From the NCBI RefSeq assembly GCF_022601715.1, contig NZ_JAKVIM010000013.1, positions 45,094 through 109,093 on the forward strand: DNA of 64,000 nucleotides. Reading direction: 5' to 3'. The translations under genes were made by a program, and so were the position numbers. Below are positions 10,790-20,295 of the stretch, in pieces; the first letter of the stretch is position 1; each line of letters begins with the position of its first letter. The stretch is from Acinetobacter zhairuonensis. GTDB lineage: Bacteria; Pseudomonadota; Gammaproteobacteria; Pseudomonadales; Moraxellaceae. The notes under the pieces are model-generated. The model worked only from the letters and a program-made list of their open reading frames with translations, had not been told where the DNA came from and did no database searches.

Positions 10790-10828
10790 AATTTAATTGT
10801 ATCGACACTTGGGATAAGTGAGGGAAAA

Positions 10829-11773
10829 ATGAATAACCAACAACAAGCTTTTGATCAGCGCATTGAAAAGGACATTTCAATTGAGCCAAAGGATTGGATG
10901 CCAGATGCCTACCGTAAAACCTTAATTCGCCAAATCGGTCAACACGGACACTCTGAAGTGGTGGGCATGTTGCCAGAAGGTAACTGGATTACGCGTGCAC
11001 CAACGTTAAAACGTAAAGCGGTATTGTTGGCGAAAGTCCAAGATGAAGCGGGTCATGCTTTGTATCTTTACAGTGCAGCAGAAACTTTAGGTGCTGACCG
11101 TGATGACATGATGGATAAACTCATTGCAGGTCGTATGAAATATTCATCAATTTTCAACTACCCAACTTTATCTTGGGCAGATGTTGCTGCGATTGGCTGG
11201 TTAGTGGATGGCGCTGCAATTGTGAATCAGGTTGCACTTTGCCGTACCTCTTATGGTCCTTATGCACGTGCCATGGTGCGTATCTGTAAAGAAGAAAGTT
11301 TCCATCAGCGTCAAGGCTTTGAAGCCATGATGCAATTGGCAAACGGCACTGAAGAACAAAAACAAATGGCGCAAGATGCCGTCAATCGTTTTTGGTGGCC
11401 AGCCCTCATGATGTTTGGTCCAAGTGATGATAATTCTCCAAACAGTGCGCAAAGCATGGAATGGAAAATCAAATTATTCAGTAATGATGCTTTGCGTCAA
11501 AAGTTTGTCGACAACACTGTTCCGCAAGTCTTGCAACTTGGTCTTACCGTTCCAGATCCAGACTTAAAATTCAATGAAGACACAGGTCATTACGAGTTTG
11601 GCGAAGTGGATTGGAATGAATTCTTTGATGTACTTGCTGGTAAAGGACCGTGTAACCACGAGCGTATTGAAGCACGTCGTAAGGCATGGGAAGGCGGTGC
11701 ATGGGTACGTGAATCTGCCGCAGTGTATGCCAAGAAACAGCAAGAACAGCAGCAAGCACAGAAAGTTGCTTAA
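10829..11773 (+). CDS. paaA: PaaA, phenylacetyl-CoA epoxidase catalytic subunit
   Basis: PaaA is the catalytic di-iron subunit of the PaaABCE monooxygenase, which epoxidises the ring of phenylacetyl-CoA. Both EXXH iron-ligand pairs are present, in [14 protein letters not shown] and [11 protein letters not shown]. The start at 10829 follows GAGGGAAAA and gives 314 aa, close to the 309 of E. coli; the longer in-frame reading from 10766 would place the operator inside the gene. It is the first gene of a colinear operon running to paaY. Confidence 0.97.
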   Translation: MNNQQQAFDQRIEKDISIEPKDWMPDAYRKTLIRQIGQHGHSEVVGMLPEGNWITRAPTLKRKAVLLAKVQDEAGHALYLYSAAETLGADRDDMMDKLIAGRMKYSSIFNYPTLSWADVAAIGWLVDGAAIVNQVALCRTSYGPYARAMVRICKEESFHQRQGFEAMMQLANGTEEQKQMAQDAVNRFWWPALMMFGPSDDNSPNSAQSMEWKIKLFSNDALRQKFVDNTVPQVLQLGLTVPDPDLKFNEDTGHYEFGEVDWNEFFDVLAGKGPCNHERIEARRKAWEGGAWVRESAAVYAKKQQEQQQAQKVA

Positions 11774-11803
11774 TTCAGATCAGAGATGAAGGGAAATAAG
11801 GTC

Positions 11804-12094
11804 ATGGATAACAAAAATAACTGGTCACTTTACGAAGTGTTTATCCGTAGTAAGCAAGGTTTAAGCCATCGCCATGTGGGTAGTATCCGTGCGCCAGATG
11901 ATGAAGTGGCGCTGCAAAATGCACGTGATGTCTATACACGTCGTAATGAAGGCATCAGTATTTGGGTCATTAAATCTGAGCTGATTACTTCTTCTCAACC
12001 AGATGAAAAACCAGAATTTTTTGATCCGTCTTTAGACAAGGTTTATCGCCACCCAACGTTTTACAACATTCCAGATGGCATTGAGCACATGTAA
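11804..12094 (+). CDS. paaB: PaaB, phenylacetyl-CoA epoxidase subunit
   Basis: A 96-residue subunit, close to E. coli PaaB (95). WSLYEVFIRSKQGLSHRHVGSIRAPD and ALQNARDVYTRRNEGISIWV are typical of the family, which bridges PaaAC units in the epoxidase complex. The ATG at 11804 is preceded by AAGG at good spacing; an in-frame ATG at 11786 is upstream of that site and rejected. It sits 30 bp after paaA and 17 bp before paaC. Confidence 0.95.
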   Translation: MDNKNNWSLYEVFIRSKQGLSHRHVGSIRAPDDEVALQNARDVYTRRNEGISIWVIKSELITSSQPDEKPEFFDPSLDKVYRHPTFYNIPDGIEHM

Positions 12095-12111
12095 GGGAAA
12101 GGAGAAAAACG

Positions 12112-12867
12112 ATGAGTACACAAGTTTTAGCAGAATTCCTGTTACATGTAGGCGATAGTCAACTGATCCTGTCACACCGTTTGGCTGAATGGTGTGGACA
12201 TGCACCAGAGTTAGAGTTGGATATTGCATTATCCAATATTGGTCTGGATCTTTTAGGTCAGGCACGTACAGCGTTAAGCCTTGCGGGTCAGATTGAAGGT
12301 TTAGGTCGTGATGAAGACCAACTGGCATATTTCAGAACCGAGCGTGAATACCGTAATTTATTGTTGGCTGAACAGCCGAACGGTGATTTCGCCCAAACTA
12401 TCGTGCGTCAATGGTTCATGGATCACTACCACGCATTATTGTTGGCGGCTTTAACCAACAGTAGCCATGCTGATATCTCTGCTTTTGCAATGAAATCTTT
12501 AAAAGAAGTGAAATATCACTTGCGCTTTTCAACCACATGGATGGAGCGTTTAAGTTTAGGCACTGCCGAAGCGCATGACAAAACTCAACAGGGTGTGAAC
12601 CAGTTGTGGCGTTTCACTCAGGAATTGTTCCAACTTACCGCTGCTGAAATGCAACTGGTGGATACAGGTCTGATTCCAAATCTTGAGATTTTAAAAGATC
12701 AATGGCTTGAAACGGTGCAATCAGAGTTAGCACGTATGCAGCTCAGTCTTCCAGAAGCGGGTGCTTATCGCAGTGGTGCAAAGCAAGGACTGCACACTGA
12801 ACACTTAGGTTACATCCTTGCAGAAATGCAATATCTGCAACGTTCATATCCAAATATGGCTTGGTAA
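12112..12867 (+). CDS. paaC: PaaC, phenylacetyl-CoA epoxidase structural subunit
   Basis: 251 residues. It is a ferritin-like partner of PaaA that lacks the full set of metal ligands and stabilises the catalytic subunit. LADxHRLAEWCGHAPELELDIALSNIGLD-type N-terminal sequence and MKSLKEVKYHLRFSTTWMERLS are recognisable. AAAGGAGAAAA precedes the ATG. It stands between paaB and paaD in the operon. Confidence 0.95.
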   Translation: MSTQVLAEFLLHVGDSQLILSHRLAEWCGHAPELELDIALSNIGLDLLGQARTALSLAGQIEGLGRDEDQLAYFRTEREYRNLLLAEQPNGDFAQTIVRQWFMDHYHALLLAALTNSSHADISAFAMKSLKEVKYHLRFSTTWMERLSLGTAEAHDKTQQGVNQLWRFTQELFQLTAAEMQLVDTGLIPNLEILKDQWLETVQSELARMQLSLPEAGAYRSGAKQGLHTEHLGYILAEMQYLQRSYPNMAW

Positions 12868-12892
12868 GACGAAATCACAGGGAGTGAGTCGT

Positions 12893-13393
12893 ATGAATTT
12901 AATTCGACATGTAGCAGATGAATGCTGGAGTGTTTTGGCTCAGGTGTCTGATCCTGAAATTCCAGTGTTGTCGGTGCTTGATTTAGGCATGATTCGTGGC
13001 GTTGAGCTGAACGCCCAGAATGAAATTGTCGTGCGACTCACGCCAACCTATAGCGGTTGCCCTGCGACAGATGTATTAACGGCAGATATTACCCAAGCCT
13101 TTGAAGCCAAAGGTTTGACGCCCGTAAAAGTAGTGGTGGATCTTTCCGAAGTTTGGACCACGGATTGGATGAGTGAAGCTGGCAAAGAAAAATTGCAGCA
13201 ATATGGAATTGCGCCGCCGCAGGGTAATTCTCACAGTTGTGGTACGCATGTCGCTTTGACCGATGGCATTCAATGTCCGCGTTGCAACAGTCAGCACACC
13301 AAATTATTAAGTGAATTTAGTTCGACAGCATGTAAAGCCTTATATCGTTGCCAAGACTGCTTAGAACCTTTCGATTATTTCAAGTGTATTTAA
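12893..13393 (+). CDS. paaD: PaaD, iron-sulfur maturation protein of the epoxidase
   Basis: 166 residues from the ATG at 12893 (GGGAG upstream), matching E. coli PaaD (165); a longer reading from 12818 would overlap paaC. The N-terminal MIP18/DUF59 domain contains SDPEIPVLSVLDLGM and TPTYSGCPATD. A C-terminal Cys cluster (IQCPRCNSQ, YRCQDCLEPFDYFKC) could bind zinc. PaaD is required for epoxidase activity, probably in Fe-S assembly, without being part of the complex. Confidence 0.94.
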   Translation: MNLIRHVADECWSVLAQVSDPEIPVLSVLDLGMIRGVELNAQNEIVVRLTPTYSGCPATDVLTADITQAFEAKGLTPVKVVVDLSEVWTTDWMSEAGKEKLQQYGIAPPQGNSHSCGTHVALTDGIQCPRCNSQHTKLLSEFSSTACKALYRCQDCLEPFDYFKCI

Positions 13394-13460
13394 TTTAAGA
13401 CATTTGCAAAGAACCCATGTCTCACACTTTGAAAAATCGAAAAGAAAGAGGGAATTTTAG

Positions 13461-14519
13461 ATGAGCCAATTTGCACCATTAACGATTAAATCCATTCAGC
13501 CACAAACTGAACAGGCGATTTGCATTTCATTTGATTTGGCACCTGAGCAGTTCGCTGCATTTGATTATCAACCAGGACAACACTTAACCATTCGTCATGT
13601 TACCGATGAAGGTGAACTACGTCGTTGCTACTCCATTTGTAGCGATGTTGCGGAAGACATGAGCATTGCGATTAAGAAAATTGATCAGGGTCAATTTTCA
13701 ACGTGGGCGAATGACCACTTAAAAGCAGGTGATGTGCTTGAAGTGATGCCACCGCAAGGCGTGTTCTTCCAGAAAGCTGCGAAAGTTGGTGGTCAGAACT
13801 ATCTTGGTTTTGCCGCAGGCAGTGGCATTACCCCAATCCTGTCGATTGTAAAATCAGTCCTAAACCGTCAAGCCGATGCAACATTCACTTTGGTCTATGG
13901 CAACCGTTCTTGGAAACAAACCATGTTTGCAGAACAAATCATGGATTTAAAAGACCGCTTTAAAGAACGTCTGCAACTGATCAATATCTTTTCTCGTGAA
14001 ATGAATGACAGTGAAATTTTTAATGGTCGTATTGATGCAGAAAAATTACAGCAACTGTTCAAGGCTGAATTGATTAATGCTGATACGGATCATTGCTTTG
14101 CCTGTGGTCCAGAAGAAATGATGACGGCTGTAGAAACCGTGTTGCCAGAGTTAGGTATTGAGCGTAGTAAAATTCACACTGAACGTTTTAATACAGGCAC
14201 TGCACCACGCGCAACTGCACAGCAAATCGAAAGCCGTAGTGAAGAAAAGGTCAACATTATTCTGGATGGTCGTGAACTGATCATTGAAGTGTCTAAACAA
14301 GATGACAGCATTTTAGATGCAGCGCTTCGTGCAGGTGCGGACTTGCCGTATGCATGTAAAGGCGGTGTCTGTGCAACTTGTAAATGTAAAGTGCTCGAAG
14401 GTCAGGTCGAAATGGCGATCAACTATAGCCTTGAACAAGATGAAGTTGAAAAAGGTTATGTATTGAGCTGTCAGGCATTGCCAACTTCAGCCAATGTACG
14501 TTTGAGCTTTGACGAATAA
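13461..14519 (+). CDS. paaE: PaaE, phenylacetyl-CoA epoxidase reductase
   Basis: 352 residues. This reductase passes electrons from NADPH through FAD and a 2Fe-2S centre to PaaA. The FAD-binding part contains LRRCYSICS, the nucleotide-binding part GFAAGSGITPILSI and CFACGPEEMM, and the C-terminal ferredoxin domain YACKGGVCATCKCKV with the fourth Cys in LSCQA. A 67-bp gap separates it from paaD, with an AAAGAGGGA ribosome binding site. Confidence 0.96.
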   Translation: MSQFAPLTIKSIQPQTEQAICISFDLAPEQFAAFDYQPGQHLTIRHVTDEGELRRCYSICSDVAEDMSIAIKKIDQGQFSTWANDHLKAGDVLEVMPPQGVFFQKAAKVGGQNYLGFAAGSGITPILSIVKSVLNRQADATFTLVYGNRSWKQTMFAEQIMDLKDRFKERLQLINIFSREMNDSEIFNGRIDAEKLQQLFKAELINADTDHCFACGPEEMMTAVETVLPELGIERSKIHTERFNTGTAPRATAQQIESRSEEKVNIILDGRELIIEVSKQDDSILDAALRAGADLPYACKGGVCATCKCKVLEGQVEMAINYSLEQDEVEKGYVLSCQALPTSANVRLSFDE

Positions 14520-14540
14520 GCCTGAACGAGGAGCGGCAAG

Positions 14541-15311
14541 ATGGAATACATTAAAACCAGTTCTCCAAAATCGGGCGTGGTACTGATAGAACTGAACCGA
14601 CCTGAAAAGCGTAATGCCTTAAACAATGCCACCTTGCAAGAAATTGCAGACTGCCTGCAACAGCTCGAAGCGGATACCGCGGTGAAAGTGGTGGTGATTA
14701 CAGGTAATCCACAATGTTTTGCCGCAGGTGCAGACCTGAATGAATTGTCTAAGCTAGATGTAGTCAGTATTCAGCAAGATTTGCGCCCACAGTTGTGGAA
14801 ACGCATTGATGAGTTTTCTAAACCGCTGATTATGGCAATCAATGGCTATGCCTTTGGTGCGGGCTTTGAGCTGGCACTGCATGGTGACATTGTGCTTGCG
14901 GGTGAAAATGCACAATTTGCTTTGCCAGAAATTGGCTTAGGGATGTTGCCTGGTGCAGGGGGTACACAGCGTTTAGCACGTTTGGTTGGTCAGCAACTCA
15001 CCATGCGCTGGGCGATGACAGGCGAAATGATTTCTGCGCAAACCGCGCTGCAACATGGCATTACCAGCCAAGTATGTCCAGTGGGTTTAACCGTGCAATA
15101 TGCGGTGGAATTGGCAGGAAAAATTGCCAAACAAGCGCCATTAGCCATCCGTGTGATCAAGCAGTCCTTGAAATCGATTCATGAAGTGACTTTAAGCCAA
15201 GGCTTAAAGCTGGAACGTCAGCATTTCGTTTGGTTGGCGGCAACGCAAGATCGCCAAGAAGGCATTAATGCATTTTTAGAGAAAAGAAAACCAGAATTTA
15301 GAGGTGTGTAA
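14541..15311 (+). CDS. paaF: PaaF, 2,3-dehydroadipyl-CoA hydratase
   Basis: A 256-residue crotonase-fold enzyme that hydrates 2,3-dehydroadipyl-CoA to 3-hydroxyadipyl-CoA. The oxyanion-hole segment FAAGADLNELS and the active-site region GAGFELALHGDIV...LPEIGLGMLPGAGGTQRL, including the catalytic Glu, are intact. Its stop overlaps the paaG start by one base (TAATG), so translation is probably coupled. Confidence 0.92.
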   Translation: MEYIKTSSPKSGVVLIELNRPEKRNALNNATLQEIADCLQQLEADTAVKVVVITGNPQCFAAGADLNELSKLDVVSIQQDLRPQLWKRIDEFSKPLIMAINGYAFGAGFELALHGDIVLAGENAQFALPEIGLGMLPGAGGTQRLARLVGQQLTMRWAMTGEMISAQTALQHGITSQVCPVGLTVQYAVELAGKIAKQAPLAIRVIKQSLKSIHEVTLSQGLKLERQHFVWLAATQDRQEGINAFLEKRKPEFRGV

Positions 15312-16102
15312 TGGAATACCAAACCGTAATTGTTGAAGAAAAAAATGCAGTGGGCTATTTAACCTTTAACCGTCCACAACAACTTAACAGTTTTAATGAA
15401 ACCATGCACAAAGAAGTATCGAGCGTACTTAAAGCATGGTCTAAAGACAGCACGATTCGTGCAGTCGTGATCTCTGCTGAAGGTCGTGGTTTCTGTGCAG
15501 GTCAGGACTTAAATGACCGTGTGGTGGACCCGAATTCAGATTCACCAGATTTAGGGCTGTCGATTGAAAAATATTACAACCCACTGATCAAACTGATTAC
15601 TGAAATGCCAAAACCAGTGATCTGTGCCGTGAATGGGGTTGCAGCAGGTGCAGGTGCCAACATTGCTTTGGCATGTGACTTGGTGGTTGCTGCAAAATCA
15701 GCATCATTTATTCAAGCCTTCTGCCGCTTAGGTTTGGTTCCAGATTCTGGTGGAACTTGGTTCCTGCCACGCTTGGTCGGTCGTGCTCAGGCCATGGGTT
15801 TAGCCATGTTGGGTGATAAAATTCCAGCAGAACAAGCGGTGCAATTGGGCATGATTTGGCAAGTGGTTGAAGATGATGCCTTGAAAGCTGAATCACAAAA
15901 ATTGGCTGAACATCTGGCGAAACAACCAACTTACGGGTTATCCCTGATCAAGAAAGCCATTCATGCCGCTGCTCACAATAATTTAGATGATCAATTGATT
16001 CTAGAACGTGATTTACAGCGTTTAGCAGGTCGTTCAAGCGATTACCGTGAAGGCGTACAAGCCTTTATGCAAAAGCGCACCCCAGAATATAAAGGTTGCT
16101 AA
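15311..16102 (+). CDS. paaG: PaaG, epoxyphenylacetyl-CoA isomerase
   Basis: A 263-residue crotonase-fold isomerase converting the ring-epoxide to oxepin-CoA, also acting on a dehydroadipyl-CoA double bond. GFCAGQDLNDR and the IQAFCRLGLVPDSGGTWFLPRLVGR segment are typical; Asp in PDSGG stands where hydratases often have a second Glu, which fits an isomerase rather than a hydratase. It overlaps paaF by one base and is three bases from paaH. Confidence 0.93.
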   Translation: MEYQTVIVEEKNAVGYLTFNRPQQLNSFNETMHKEVSSVLKAWSKDSTIRAVVISAEGRGFCAGQDLNDRVVDPNSDSPDLGLSIEKYYNPLIKLITEMPKPVICAVNGVAAGAGANIALACDLVVAAKSASFIQAFCRLGLVPDSGGTWFLPRLVGRAQAMGLAMLGDKIPAEQAVQLGMIWQVVEDDALKAESQKLAEHLAKQPTYGLSLIKKAIHAAAHNNLDDQLILERDLQRLAGRSSDYREGVQAFMQKRTPEYKGC

Positions 16103-16105
16103 AAC

Positions 16106-17662
16106 ATGGATAAGATCAATTTACAGCAGGCACCTGTCGCTGTAATTGGTGCAGGTACCATGGGAATTGGTATCGCCCAGTTAGCTGCGATGCATGGACA
16201 TCAAACCTATGTGTATGATGTGGATGCCAGTAAAACGGAAGCTGCATTACAGCAACTTGCTGCACAACTCACAAAGCGTGTGCAAGCAGGAAAAATGACG
16301 CAGGAACTGTATGACAGTACTTTTGCCAATTTAAGCGTTGCGCATGAGTTAGCACAGTTAGCACCCGCACAACTGATTATTGAAGCGATTGTTGAAAAGA
16401 AAGAAGTCAAGCAAAGCTTGTTTCAACAGTTGGCTGCAGTGTGTTCTGAACATACAATTTTTGCATCGAATACGTCTTCAATTTCAATTACAGCCATTGC
16501 TGCTGCGATTCCACATCCAGAGCGTGTTGTTGGGGTGCATTTCTTTAACCCAGCACCGGTGATGAAACTGGTGGAAATTATCCGTGGTTTAAAAAGTTCA
16601 AACGCGATTGCAGATGCATTGCTGGAACTGATGAAGTCATGGAACAAAGTGCCGGTATTGGCAAAATCGACGCCTGGTTTCATCGTCAATCGTGTGGCGC
16701 GTCCATACTATGCGGAAGCATTCCGTGCATTACAGGAAAATGTGACACGCCCTGAAGAACTCGATTTTATTCTGCGTGAATGTGGTCGCTTCGCCATGGG
16801 TCCATGCGAATTAACCGATTTAATTGGTCAAGATGTCAATTTCTCGGTCACGCAAAGTGTCTATCAAGAATTCTTTTATGAGCCGCGTTATCGTCCATCC
16901 TTGATTCAAAAAGAACTGGTGGATGCAGGTTGCTTTGGTCGCAAAACTAAACAAGGTTTTTACGATTATATGCAAACAACGCCAAGCCCACAGTTTGAAT
17001 TGCCTGTACGCTATGCCAAGTCTGTTGAGAAACTGGCAATCACCGTGAAAGGCGATTGGAAACATTCTTCTGGTTTAATTGAACGTTTGGCTCACGCTTC
17101 ACATCTTGAAGTCAAGTTTCAAGAAGGTGCGCAGGATGAAATATTGGTCGGTGAAGTGTCAATTCGTCTTTCATTGGGTGAGTCGGTTGATCTGGATTAT
17201 GCCGATCAGAAAGTCGTGTTGATGGATTGGCATGCAGACTGGGAACAAGCCAAAGCAATTCCAGTGGTGGCTTCAGTAGCATGTTCAGAAGCTGATCAGT
17301 CGGTTGTTGATATTTTATTTATTGGCATGAATGTGATACCACTGTGGACACAGGATCATGCAGGACTTTATGTGTTACGAACCATTTCAATGTTGGTGAA
17401 TGAAGCCTGTGAAGCGGTGTTACATGACATTGCATCAGAACAAGATATTGATTCTGCAATGAAATATGGTGTGAACTATCCGCAAGGTCCGTTCCAGTGG
17501 GCAGAAAAAATAGGATACAACACTATTTTACAAACTCTGAAAAATCTGTATCGTATTTATGGTGAAGAACGCTACAGACCAAGTATATATTTAGCGAAGA
17601 AAACTGCACGAGGACAGGTGCAAAACAGCCCGCAATCACAACAATTTCTTATTGCAGGCTAA
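16106..17662 (+). CDS. paaH: PaaH, 3-hydroxyadipyl-CoA dehydrogenase
   Basis: 518 residues, somewhat longer than E. coli PaaH (475). The NAD-binding loop is GAGTMGIGIAQLAAMHGH. ASNTSSISITAIAAAIPHPERVVGVHFFNPAPVMKLVE carries the active-site His region, and NRVARPYYAEAFR begins the dimerisation domain. The C-terminal part adds a second, degenerate 3HCDH-type domain ending in the NYPQGPFQWAEKIG segment. It oxidises 3-hydroxyadipyl-CoA to 3-oxoadipyl-CoA with NAD. In E. coli paaI follows; here paaJ follows directly. Confidence 0.94.
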   Translation: MDKINLQQAPVAVIGAGTMGIGIAQLAAMHGHQTYVYDVDASKTEAALQQLAAQLTKRVQAGKMTQELYDSTFANLSVAHELAQLAPAQLIIEAIVEKKEVKQSLFQQLAAVCSEHTIFASNTSSISITAIAAAIPHPERVVGVHFFNPAPVMKLVEIIRGLKSSNAIADALLELMKSWNKVPVLAKSTPGFIVNRVARPYYAEAFRALQENVTRPEELDFILRECGRFAMGPCELTDLIGQDVNFSVTQSVYQEFFYEPRYRPSLIQKELVDAGCFGRKTKQGFYDYMQTTPSPQFELPVRYAKSVEKLAITVKGDWKHSSGLIERLAHASHLEVKFQEGAQDEILVGEVSIRLSLGESVDLDYADQKVVLMDWHADWEQAKAIPVVASVACSEADQSVVDILFIGMNVIPLWTQDHAGLYVLRTISMLVNEACEAVLHDIASEQDIDSAMKYGVNYPQGPFQWAEKIGYNTILQTLKNLYRIYGEERYRPSIYLAKKTARGQVQNSPQSQQFLIAG

Positions 17663-17675
17663 AGGAAGAAGACAG

Positions 17676-18887
17676 ATGGAACAAGTTTATATTTTAGATG
17701 GCATTCGCACACCAATTGGTCGTTATGCAGGTGGTTTAAGCGGTATTCGTGCCGATGACTTGGCGGCATTACCAATTCAGTATTTGAAAAATCAACATCC
17801 ACATTTACCTTGGAATGAATTGGATGAAGTGATCTTAGGTTGTGCTAACCAAGCCGGTGAAGATAACCGTAATGTGGCGCGTATGGCGTCATTATTGGCA
17901 GGTTTACCTGATTCAGTGCCTGCCATTACCGTGAACCGTTTATGTGCTTCTGGCTTAGATGCGGTAGGACTTGCAGCACGTGCGATCAAATCGGGCGAAG
18001 TACAATTTGTCTTGGCAGGCGGCGTTGAGTCGATGAGCCGTGCACCCTTTGTACAATCGAAAGCAACCACTGCATTTAGTCGTACGCCTGAAATCTTCGA
18101 CACCACCATTGGCTGGCGTTTTATCAATCCAAAATTCAAAGCTAATTTTGGTGTAGATAGCATGCCTGAAACCGCTGAACACGTGGCGGAAAAATATCAA
18201 ATTAGCCGTGATGACCAAGATTTGTTTGCTTATCGCAGTCAGCAAAAAACGGCAGTTGCACAGCAAAATGGTGTTTTGGCTGAAGAAATTTTGCCAGTGA
18301 CCATTCAAGACCGTAAGAAAAACAGCATCACCATTGATAGCGATGAGCATCCACGTGCAGATACGACTGTGGATGCCTTGGCCGCCTTAAAAGCACCTTT
18401 CCGTAAAGAAGGCGGTTCAGTCACTGCGGGCAATGCTTCTGGCGTAAATGATGGCGCGGCATGCATGTTACTGGGCAGTCCAGAGTTTGCAAGCAAGCAT
18501 GGTTTAAAACCTTTGGCAAAAGTGGTGGCCATTGCCCAAGCTGGGGTTGAAGCGAAATACATGGGCATTGGTCCGGTACCCGCGGTACAAAAAGTATTGA
18601 AGCAAACAGGCTTAAGCCTTGACCAAATGGATGTGATTGAACTGAATGAAGCCTTTGCTGCGCAGTCGCTTGCCGTGATGCGTGAACTCGGTTTGCAAGA
18701 TGATGATCACCGTGTCAATCCAAATGGCGGTGCGATTGCACTGGGTCATCCACTGGGCATGAGTGGCACACGTTTGGTGATTACTGCCATGAAAGAATTG
18801 AAGCGTCGCAATGGAAAATACGCGCTCTGCACCATGTGTGTGGGTGTCGGACAAGGTGTCGCACTGATTATTGAAAATGTGGATTAA
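17676..18887 (+). CDS. paaJ: PaaJ, 3-oxoadipyl-CoA thiolase
   Basis: 403 residues from the ATG at 17676 (AGGAAGA upstream), 13 bp after paaH; a reading from 17652 would overlap paaH. The thiolase triad is visible: the nucleophilic Cys in NRLCASGLDAVG, the His in NPNGGAIALGHPLGMSGTR, and the second Cys in CTMCVGVGQGVAL. It cleaves 3-oxoadipyl-CoA to succinyl-CoA and acetyl-CoA, and in E. coli also acts on the dehydro-suberyl intermediate. A pcaF-type thiolase would be nearly indistinguishable; operon context decides. Confidence 0.93.
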   Translation: MEQVYILDGIRTPIGRYAGGLSGIRADDLAALPIQYLKNQHPHLPWNELDEVILGCANQAGEDNRNVARMASLLAGLPDSVPAITVNRLCASGLDAVGLAARAIKSGEVQFVLAGGVESMSRAPFVQSKATTAFSRTPEIFDTTIGWRFINPKFKANFGVDSMPETAEHVAEKYQISRDDQDLFAYRSQQKTAVAQQNGVLAEEILPVTIQDRKKNSITIDSDEHPRADTTVDALAALKAPFRKEGGSVTAGNASGVNDGAACMLLGSPEFASKHGLKPLAKVVAIAQAGVEAKYMGIGPVPAVQKVLKQTGLSLDQMDVIELNEAFAAQSLAVMRELGLQDDDHRVNPNGGAIALGHPLGMSGTRLVITAMKELKRRNGKYALCTMCVGVGQGVALIIENVD

Positions 18888-18913
18888 TGAATAATCTACA
18901 AAAGGAATAACCC

Positions 18914-18930
18914 GCAGTCAGGATGACTGC
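18914..18930 (+). other. Hairpin in front of the paaK ribosome binding site
   Basis: GCAGTCA, GGA loop, TGACTGC: a perfect seven-pair stem with a three-base loop, ending two bases before AAGGAG (18933-18938) of paaK. No T run follows, so it is an RNA-level element rather than a terminator. Confidence 0.55.
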
Positions 18931-18946
18931 ACAAGGAGTACAAAAT

Positions 18947-20239
18947 ATGAATAACAATGCAATGGAAAAGATTGAAACGGTTTCAGTGGATGAGTTACGT
19001 AGTGTGCAATTGGAGCGCATGAAAAAGACACTGCAACACGCCTATCAGAATAGCTCAGTGTATAAGCAAAAATTTGATGAAGCAGGGGTACATCCTGATG
19101 ATTTCAAATCTTTAGAAGACTTGGCAAAGTTTCCGTTTACCACCAAAAAAGATTTACGCGATAACTATCCATTTGGCATGTTTGCTGTGCCTCAAGATCA
19201 AATTATCCGTATTCATGCGTCATCGGGCACCACAGGTCAACCAACGGTTGTCGGTTATACCCAAAACGATATTAATGTGTGGTCAGATGTTGTGGCACGT
19301 TCATTACGTGCAGCAGGACTGTCAAATAAAGATGTGATCCAAGTGTCGTATGGCTACGGTCTGTTTACAGGCGGCTTGGGTGCACATTATGGTGTAGAAC
19401 GCTTGGGTGCAACGGTTATTCCAATGTCAGGTGGTCAAACTGAGCGTCAAGCACAACTGATTCATGACTTTAAGCCGACTGCGTTAATGGTGACGCCATC
19501 CTACTGCTTAAACATTATTGAAGCGTTGGAAAAGAAATTCGGTACTGCAAAAGACTGTTCAATCAAAACAGGTATTTTTGGTGCAGAACCATGGACCAAC
19601 GAAATGCGCCGCGAGATTGAAGAGCGCCTAGGCATTAATGCCTTGGATATCTATGGTTTATCTGAAGTGATGGGACCAGGCGTTGCAATGGAATGTCTGG
19701 AAAGCAAAGATGGACCAACCATTTGGGAAGATCATTTCTATCCAGAAATCATTAACCCTGAAACGGGTGAAGTCTTACCAGATGGTGAGTTGGGAGAGTT
19801 GGTGTTCACGACCATTACCAAAGAAGGGATGCCAGTCATTCGTTACCGTACCCGTGACTTAACCCGCTTATTGCCAGGTACTGCGCGCACTATGCGTCGT
19901 ATGGACAAAATTGTGGGTCGTAGTGACGACATGATGATTATTCGTGGTGTGAATGTGTTCCCTTCACAAATTGAAGAACAGATTTTACATATTCCACAAT
20001 TGGTGCCGAACTACCAAATTCAAATTTGCAAACAAGGACACTTGGATACTTTGCATATTCGTGCTGAAATGCGCAAAGATGTGAGTGAAACGTTAACTCC
20101 GCAAATTGCAGCCTTATTGAAAAACCAGATCAAGACCATGGTCGGTATTTCAGTGATGGTTGAAATTTTACCAGAAGGCAGCCTGCCACGTTCTGAGGGG
20201 AAAGCGCAACGCGTCTTTGATATTCGAAAATCGGCATAA
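18947..20239 (+). CDS. paaK: PaaK, phenylacetate-CoA ligase
   Basis: 430 residues from the ATG at 18947, which has AAGGAG upstream (E. coli PaaK has 437). The enzyme adenylates phenylacetate and transfers it to CoA, the entry step of the pathway. Adenylate-forming motifs are present: IHASSGTTGQPTVVGYT, LDIYGLSEVMGPG, and YRTRDLTRLLPG, followed by the mobile C-terminal domain MDKIVGRSDDMMIIRGVNVFPSQIE. It is followed by paaX after a short gap containing a weak hairpin. Confidence 0.96.
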   Translation: MNNNAMEKIETVSVDELRSVQLERMKKTLQHAYQNSSVYKQKFDEAGVHPDDFKSLEDLAKFPFTTKKDLRDNYPFGMFAVPQDQIIRIHASSGTTGQPTVVGYTQNDINVWSDVVARSLRAAGLSNKDVIQVSYGYGLFTGGLGAHYGVERLGATVIPMSGGQTERQAQLIHDFKPTALMVTPSYCLNIIEALEKKFGTAKDCSIKTGIFGAEPWTNEMRREIEERLGINALDIYGLSEVMGPGVAMECLESKDGPTIWEDHFYPEIINPETGEVLPDGELGELVFTTITKEGMPVIRYRTRDLTRLLPGTARTMRRMDKIVGRSDDMMIIRGVNVFPSQIEEQILHIPQLVPNYQIQICKQGHLDTLHIRAEMRKDVSETLTPQIAALLKNQIKTMVGISVMVEILPEGSLPRSEGKAQRVFDIRKSA

Positions 20240-20295
20240 GTTTTAGTTGAATGATAGATCACATGATTTATCATTCTGATCTGACAAGGTAATAG

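Noticed and set aside
10766..10828. Upstream extension of paaA
   Set aside because: It would place the operator inside the gene and has no family similarity; the ATG at 10829 has a good ribosome binding site and gives the family length.
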